A stretch of 62,000 nt of DNA, from NCBI GenBank assembly GCA_015680685.1, contig MNCI01020931.1, forward strand, positions 337,704 to 399,703, read 5' to 3'. Below, one piece after another: positions 56,700 through 62,000 of this stretch. This DNA comes from Gnetum montanum (taxonomy: Eukaryota > Streptophyta > Gnetopsida > Gnetales > Gnetaceae). How positions within the stretch are numbered: the first letter of the stretch is position 1; each line of letters begins with the position of its first letter. The position numbers and the translations under genes are program-made. The notes below the pieces were generated by a model. The model did no database searches. It worked only from the letters and a program-made list of their open reading frames with translations, and was not told where the DNA came from.

Positions 56700-57790
56700 T
56701 GGCCTAATCTGATGGTGTGTCCTTGATGAAGATCAACTACATGTTTTCCAAGATGCTCATGAAGGACATTGCGGAGGACACTATGCAAGGAGATGCACAA
56801 CCATAAAAATCCTGATGGTAGGATATTATTGGCCTATAATCTTTAGGGATTCCCACTAGTTTGTTAAGTCTTGTGAACATTGTCAACATGATGGGGGGAT
56901 GACTACTTGCATGGAAGGTCCTCAATAGTGGATTCAACCACTAGAACCTTTTGACATATGGGGCATTGACTTCATGGGTTTCATTACATCCATTACTGAT
57001 TGTACATCATCCACTACTACCAAATTTATACAAAAAAATATCGTAAATAGGTTTGGGGTGTCATGTTCACTAATTTTTGATAATGGAACTCATTTCATAG
57101 GTGCCACATTTAGAAAATTAATGTAACATCTGGGGGTAGAACATAAATTAACAACACCTTACCACCCCTAAGCCAATGGTCAAGTAGAGGTAACCAATCG
57201 AGAGATTACAAAAATACTAACGTGAACCATTAGCAAATATAGGAAGGACTAGAGCACAAAACTTAACGATGCTCTCTGGGCTTATCGTTCAACTTGGAAA
57301 CTTCCTATTGGCTATTCTCCCTACGAGTTGGTGTACAGAAAACTTCCAACACTTCTAATCTAATCTGAGCTTCATACACTCTTAACAGCCTATGATCTAA
57401 ACCTTGACCTAAGTCTAGCACAAAAGGAAAGATTGATCAATCTCAACATGATAGATGAAAATCGATTGGTGGCCCTATCCTTGAATGAGTTGAGCAAGGC
57501 ATTTAGAAAGCAATGTCATGACCTTAGAATTAGGAAAGTAAAACTTCAACTAGGAGATAAGGTTCTCTATTAGAACCCCACACATGTACCTCAAAAGAAA
57601 AAATTACAAGCATTGTGGGAGGGACCATATATAACTAATTAAACCTTTCCCTGTAGGATCATGTTGATCTATAAGCCTGAATGTTTGAATGAAAAGCAGT
57701 TGGTTAACATCCAATAAGTTAAGCCTTTCCTAGAACCAAGACAGGCTAGTGTGACTACCACCTCAACAAATGGACAACCATGTTCTATTT
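56700..57790 (+). pseudogene. Element D integrase (internal deletion)
   Basis: The zinc-binding part is well preserved: DAHEGHCGGHYARRCTTIKI and FVKSCEHCQHDGGMTTC. The core starts WGIDFMGFITSIT and jumps to DCTSSTTTKFIQKNIVNRFG. About 22 codons (the LDYYTKWVEA segment of A) are missing, roughly in frame. LIFDNGTHFIGATFRKLM and NGQVEVTNREITKIL keep the second Asp and the Glu. The C-terminus has YSPYELVYRKLPTLLI and a basic tail, DLRIRKVKLQLGDKVLY, resembling the gypsy IN C-terminal domain. Confidence 0.85.
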
Positions 57791-57807
57791 TTTTAATTCT
57801 CCTCCTT

Positions 57808-57830
57808 CCAACTTAGTCATGGGGGAGATA
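57808..57830 (+). other. Internal polypurine-tract-like site at end of D pol
   Basis: ACTTAGTCATGGGGGAGATA at 57,811-57,830 has the same core as A's internal site and B's 3' PPT. Confidence 0.6.
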
Positions 57831-57839
57831 GTCATTTGT

Positions 57840-59380
57840 GCTAACCATCAAATTGGCTCCTTAGTTTTTCTACCTTTTGTTTTTCATGTTTTTGGATTTT
57901 TCAAATTTCTCTAATTTTATACCATCTTTAGTACCTTTGAAATTTCTTGATTATTTCACATTTCTTATATATTTTTCTTTGTTTGGTTCAATTTAAGTAT
58001 GGTTTTTCTTCATTTTTGCTAATAAATTTACTTTCTTGCCATAAGACATAGTACCACTATTGTTGTTTACTAATGATGGTTTGTGCTTAATGTGTGATTG
58101 TCGATGTCTAGTTTCTATTTTTGAATTTTAATGTTTGATGAATTTGACATGGTTTATTTTTTATGGAATAGGTAGTGAGTCCATGACATTTGACAATCCA
58201 ATGAACTCTATGGTTTTTCTTATTCTAGGAATTTGAGGTCCCTTCCATTAAAGAAACTTTTAATCAATTGGTGACCTTGGTAGTTCTAGAATTAGGAAAG
58301 ATTCAAAGGTTTGTAAAGGGTGTGACTTCAAAAGGATTCAATACTCTTTGTACTCTTCTACTTGCTTGAGTGTTTGAGTGTGTTTCATGAACTTCTTACC
58401 ATTCCTTACCAACCACTAATAGGAAGTCAAATAATGTTGTTGCATGGTGTGGTTCCCATCCAAAAAGAAAAACAATGGGAATTCAAAGCACACCCTTTCA
58501 ACAAGAATAAGTCCTTGTATGGTGTGGTTCCCATTTCAAAAAATAAAAAATAAAAACAATGGAAATTCAAAGCACATCCCTTGGACAAATAAATGGGCTA
58601 CAAGCACTAGTTATGGGACTCAAACGACATGCACCTATGCCTAAAGGTTCCATCTAACTAAGGTTCTTTCTCTCTTATTTCCTACTTCTCTTTTCTTCTC
58701 TCTATGAAATGATGGCTATTTTGTGGGAGCATTCTTATGTCTTGAGTGGGTGGATCGGTCTTGGAGTGGTGATGCGAAGTCACTAAAGTAGGTGGTTTTG
58801 GTTTGGGCTAAGGATGGAACTTCCACAAGGGACTTCTTATGATCTCAATTTGAAACTCCATTTCACCTTCTCTATCATCCATCCATGTTGCCATAACTCA
58901 CCTCGCTGTTGGGTTCTATGTCATGCTCTATGTCTTAGTCTAATGTGTTGGGATTCTTATGTAGATTCTTTTGGGTTGGTCCTTAAGTTTTCATGATCAT
59001 TAATCAACTGTGGGGTCCATGGACTCTTCAATTGAGGTTATGCAAGGGCAAAAAGGGCATGAGCTTGCTATGGGAAGGATCCACTTGCATAGCTTTTGGC
59101 TTGGTTCATTAGGGTTCCTTACCTTTGACATCACTACAATTCTATCTTTTACATATTTCATTAGGTATATCGCTCAATGCTCCTTAATCTTTCATTTCAT
59201 TCATTCACTAAATCTATTTTTCTCTATTTTTTCAAATTTATGAGCTTCAACATCCTCTTCTCATAGTTTCATATTATTCTTGGTCCTTTAAACTTTCATT
59301 TGATCTCAATTTCATCCAAAAATTTCTTGTTTCTTGAAATTTTGATCAAAGTCAACAAAAGTCAATGATGGTTAATAGCT
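57840..59380 (+). other. Element D post-pol untranslated region
   Basis: Non-coding. It contains a tandem duplication of about 80 bp (58,436-58,600; ATGGTGTGGTTCCCAT twice) that is single-copy in A (19,042), and the conserved GGGAAGGATCCACTTGCATA block at 59,080-59,099. Confidence 0.6.
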
Positions 59381-59460
59381 ACATCAACAAGGCCTCATCG
59401 ACATAGCCGAATGCATTAATGAAGCCTTGTCAACGCAGTGCATATAGCCTATTTATATCA
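59381..59460 (+). promoter_or_regulatory. Internal promoter-like block of D (CCTCATCGA inverted repeat + TATA)
   Basis: AAGGCCTCATCGACATAGCC at 59,389 and ATTAATGAAGCCTTGTCAAC at 59,417 form an inverted repeat. It aligns with the U3 inverted repeat of D's LTR (50,711-50,777), both copies ending ACGCAGTG. TATTTATATC (59,450-59,459) follows. The aORF ATG is about 460 bp further on. Confidence 0.6.
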
Positions 59461-59912
59461 CCTAGCACTTGGAATTGTTTGCAAATTTCTCATAACACAC
59501 AGGGAGTTTTTGAAATTTTTTAGAGCCTAAAATCTTTTAGAGCTAATAACTTCCCAACCGTTTGTCTAAATCACTTCATTTTTTGATCTTGGACTTACTA
59601 GAGATAAGAGCTTTATCATGGGGGCCACAAACCTTAAGGTTTTTGATGAAAAATTGATGAAATTTTTCTAACTCCCCCAAAGGATTAATAACCTTAACAA
59701 CATATAAGCATCAAAATTTTCAAGAGTTAAGCCTTCCAACAACCTCTAGGATGATTTATTAATGATAATACATAAATAAAATGACAATAAGATTAATTAA
59801 ATTAGTCATAATTACAACTTAGCCAAGTGTAACTATCCTTAAGAGAAAAGGTATCCCAATTGCTTTAAGGTTACACAATGATTGCTAATTCATGGTCTCG
59901 TTGTGATTACAG

Positions 59913-60922
59913 ATGGCACCAAAATCAAAATGCTTGTAAGAAGAAGAAACCTCGCAACCATGGAAGAAATGACCTAGAGCTAGAAGGGGCCAACAAGAAC
60001 AAGGCCAGGAACTACCAAAGGCAACCCATGTAATAGGACCTCTTTGTGGAATCTGTTTGACAGATTCCAAAAGAAGAAGTTTTAATAGAATAATCCCAAA
60101 GAGGAGAAGTGCCTAGACCTATGCCAAGGCTTGAGGTCACAAGAGATCCAAAGATTAGTTCTTCAAGAGATCAACTTCAGGCCATTTTTGGAGAAAACTC
60201 CAAAGGATGTTAAGACACAACTGCAAACCTCTTCCATGTGGCTAGTAATCACGTCTAGTGGGGAATGGTACATGGAAGAGACATATCTATTTTGGAGTAG
60301 TCAAAGGCTAGATTCCATTGTCAAAATCAAGGACATTCAAGTGTCCTACTTGGTAGAAGCAATTGCACAAGCACTTGGGTTTCCTAATACCAAAACATAG
60401 TTGGTTGAATTGTCCACAAAATGTGATCTTGAGGCTAAGAGGGAGTGGACCCAGTGATGCTACGGTGTTGACCATAAGGAGTATGGTGCACTCACACCGT
60501 TAGAGCAAATTTACTTCAAGATTGCAGCCTATCACCTCAATCCAATTGTAAGGCCAAACAAGGTAACCACCTTCTTTGGTCGAGCATGCACCGCTCTAAG
60601 CGAGAAATTTCCCATTAACCTTCCAAAGCTAATCTAGTTAGAGATCAAGAAGCGCTTTAAGGAGAATGAACATGGAAGGAAGACCTTGCCCTTTCCATGC
60701 CTCATTAGGAAACTCTACAAAATGGTAGGCATTATTCACTATTCTAATGATACCCTCAGGCATGCTCCTTTGGCCTCTTGGTTAGATATCATGAAAGACA
60801 ACATGCAAACTCAAGAAGAGGAGTAGTCACCACCACCACCCACTCAAGAAACAACATTGGAGGTCCATGAAGCCATTGAACATCTATGAAAAATCTAAGA
60901 ATAGCTCTTGAATGAACAAGAG
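59913..60922 (+). pseudogene. Element D additional ORF (aORF), 5' part, cut by E
   Basis: The ATG at 59,913 directly follows GATTACAG, the acceptor-like sequence shared with B and C; the donor counterpart near 59,750 appears lost. The N-terminus is MAPKSK, like B's MAPKRG. The globular domain is open in part: INFRPFLEKTPKDVKTQLQT, SGEWYMEETYLFWSS, then TPLEQIYFKIAAYHLNPIVR, KFPINLPKLI, LPFPCLIRKLYKMVGIIHYS and NDTLRHAPLASWLDIMK. A Pro-rich stretch follows near 60,830, and the frame is then interrupted by the LTR of E at 60,923. Confidence 0.78.
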
Positions 60923-61782
60923 TGATGAGTGGCGAGATACCCCTACACTCAACCATACGAATACGAGCGTAGCATGCGCAATCTGGTTGAACTCCACAGA
61001 CTAAGTGCCTACACACCCCATGGAACACTTGGGGTTAATCATTTGTTGTCTTTCTAGACCTACTTGTAGTTGTCATGATGTATGGTTAAGCAAGTTTGAG
61101 GTATATGATTTTTATAGTTTTTATGTTTTATGTCTCCTATGCTAACAAGGTGAAGGGTTGAGAAACTAATTACTAACTCTAACTAATGAATTAAGTCTAA
61201 ATTACCTAGCATCAACATCCATTTCCACTTACCGTACACACCCTGAACCAATGCAACCATGGCTACCAAATGCTAATCATTGCTAAGATCACCACGCGTA
61301 ACGCACATGCTCGAAGTGGTCACACTGAGGCACTTAACTAGGAGGAAAGGGTGAGAGAAGGAAAACAGTAAATAACAAGTAATAAATAACAAGTAATAAA
61401 ATCCTAATTAGCCTATTCCATGTAATTCAAGGTTTATCCACAAAGCTCATCTTTCTTACCGTACACAAACTTGTGTTCATGTACAATGTTTGATCGAATA
61501 AAGATCCGTTCACTTTGGGACTCCTACTACGGGCACATGGAAAATATTCTATCTCTGGAGTAATCAATCTACCAGAGTTTCCCTACTATCTAGCCTAGGA
61601 TGAGGAAATAAGGGAGAGCTGCCTCTTATTTATAGATATGACGATGCACCGTGATATTACGTACACGATATCGCAGGGGAAGACGTGATATCATGTACGT
61701 GATATCGTGAGGGATGCGATATCGTGATGGTCGTGATATCGCGTACGCGATATCGTGGCCCATGAGATATCGCGTCTGATCA
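60923..61782 (-). repeat. Element E 3' LTR
   Basis: 860 bp; plus-strand ends are TGATGAGTGG and GTCTGATCA. In element sense U3 begins TGATCAGACG, contains seven GATATC plus one GATATT within about 130 bp (61,652-61,772), and is followed by the TATA box CTATAAATAAGAGG (61,623-61,636). Confidence 0.92.
61735..61754. promoter_or_regulatory. 20-bp perfect palindrome in E U3
   Basis: GATATCGCGTACGCGATATC is identical to its reverse complement: two GATATC half-sites around GCGTACGC. Near-copies occur at 61,654-61,673 (GATATTACGTACACGATATC as a run) and 61,687-61,706 (GATATCATGTACGTGATATC). Confidence 0.85.
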
Positions 61783-61820
61783 TACCCCCATGAATAAATG
61801 AAAACTCGTCCTCAAGCTCA
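61783..61820 (-). other. Element E polypurine tract
   Basis: Element sense GAGTTTTCATTTATTCATGG then GGGTA abuts the LTR, as in A and C. Confidence 0.8.
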
Positions 61821-62000
61821 TTATAATAATATCAGGAAGGTATGGGATTATTGACTCAAATGGATCTAATGGGATGACATGTGAACGGATCAGCATTACA
61901 AGACACAACAAAACTAGTGTTCATGACAACAAGGGTGAACACCTTATTACATTGACATCAAGCCTCATCTAGCAGCTGAGAGAAAAGAGAAGAGAGAAGA

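Larger units (their letters stand above)
50694..60922 (+). mobile_element. Element D: Ty3/gypsy with aORF, truncated by E and the window
   Basis: 5' LTR, primer site, gag, PR, RT, RNase H, integrase, internal PPT-like site, untranslated region, internal promoter-like block and the start of the aORF are present in order. Element E is inserted at 60,923 within the aORF; the rest of D, including its 3' LTR, would lie beyond the window. D is the best-preserved pol in the window (catalytic FMDD in RT and the third integrase residue Glu are intact), but it still has stops and deletions. Confidence 0.9.
60923..62000 (-). mobile_element. Element E: minus-strand LTR element close to C, runs off the window
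   Basis: 3' LTR at 60,923-61,782, then the polypurine tract and the start of the interior. The left flank AAGAG (60,918-60,922) is the presumed target site; its duplicate lies beyond the window. The interior after the PPT (GGTATGGGATTATTGACT at about 61,838) is alignable with C (26,129), so E is a C/B-type element. No coding sequence of E is visible in the 218 interior bases. Confidence 0.88.

Noticed and set aside
58362-58644. Overlapping open frames of 63 and 66 codons
   Set aside because: They are produced by the tandem duplication in D's untranslated region, not by protein constraint; A's homologous region is not open.
61640-61780. GATATC-rich stretch considered as a CRISPR-like array or satellite
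   Set aside because: Units are short palindromes with irregular spacing lying inside a defined LTR U3 directly upstream of TATA; there are no spacers of constant length and the context is eukaryotic.

Overview
The window looks like intergenic nuclear DNA of a seed plant with a large, repeat-rich genome. It is AT-rich, has no intact host gene, no rRNA or tRNA gene and no bacterial-type operon, and almost everything recognisable is LTR-retrotransposon sequence in several nested layers. LTR pairs of single elements are visibly diverged (very roughly 15-20% by eye for element A) and the coding regions are full of stops. Slow removal of old elements would fit a gymnosperm, but the species is not determined by anything I can see.

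Layout. 1-10,626: older debris. It holds a broken multi-exon gene of unknown function (548-2660), a minus-strand Ty1/copia RNase H remnant (3640-4240), a minus-strand chromovirus-like Ty3/gypsy remnant (RT, protease and gag pieces between 4458 and 7134, interrupted by a block rich in GAGACGTCTC palindromes), two tandem LTR-like copies starting TGTAACACCC (7135, 8605) and a roughly 100-bp tandem repeat (9899-10,385). 10,627-45,291: element B (+ strand), a Ty3/gypsy element with a tRNA-Asp-type primer site. B is split twice. Element A (11,416-21,180, +, TSD ATTTG) sits in B's 5' LTR. Element C (25,144-36,858, -, TSD AGTAT/AGTAC) sits in B's reverse transcriptase. 45,292-50,693: AT-rich degenerate sequence with a solo LTR (49,032-49,968, TSD ATTTC). 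50,694-60,922: element D (+). 60,923-62,000: element E (-), inserted in D's extra ORF and running off the window.

A-E belong to one superfamily. Shared traits are TGATGA...CTCATCA LTR ends, a tRNA-Asp-like primer-binding site, gag with an atypical zinc knuckle (C-x2-C-x3-H-x4-C, core HPKG/HPKK), then PR-RT-RNase H-integrase, then a long untranslated stretch, then in B, C and D an additional 3' ORF (aORF). I infer a non-chromoviral (Athila/Tat-like) lineage.

The most interesting signal is a second expression module in front of the aORF. In B, C and D a cluster of the same short palindromic motif that fills that family's LTR U3 (GATATC in B and C, a CCTCATCGA inverted repeat in D) is repeated inside the element. 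It is followed by a TATA-like box and, about 460-516 bp later, by the aORF ATG, which directly abuts a splice-acceptor-like AG (GATTGCAG/GATTGTAG/GATTACAG then ATG). A GTAAGT/GTAATT donor is visible in B and C. Element A lacks both the motif cluster and the aORF. A copy of the 3' polypurine tract also lies at the end of pol. Together these suggest a retroelement with its own internal promoter and a spliced 3' gene. Element C has lost pol and carries a foreign insert with a PPR-like gene fragment.
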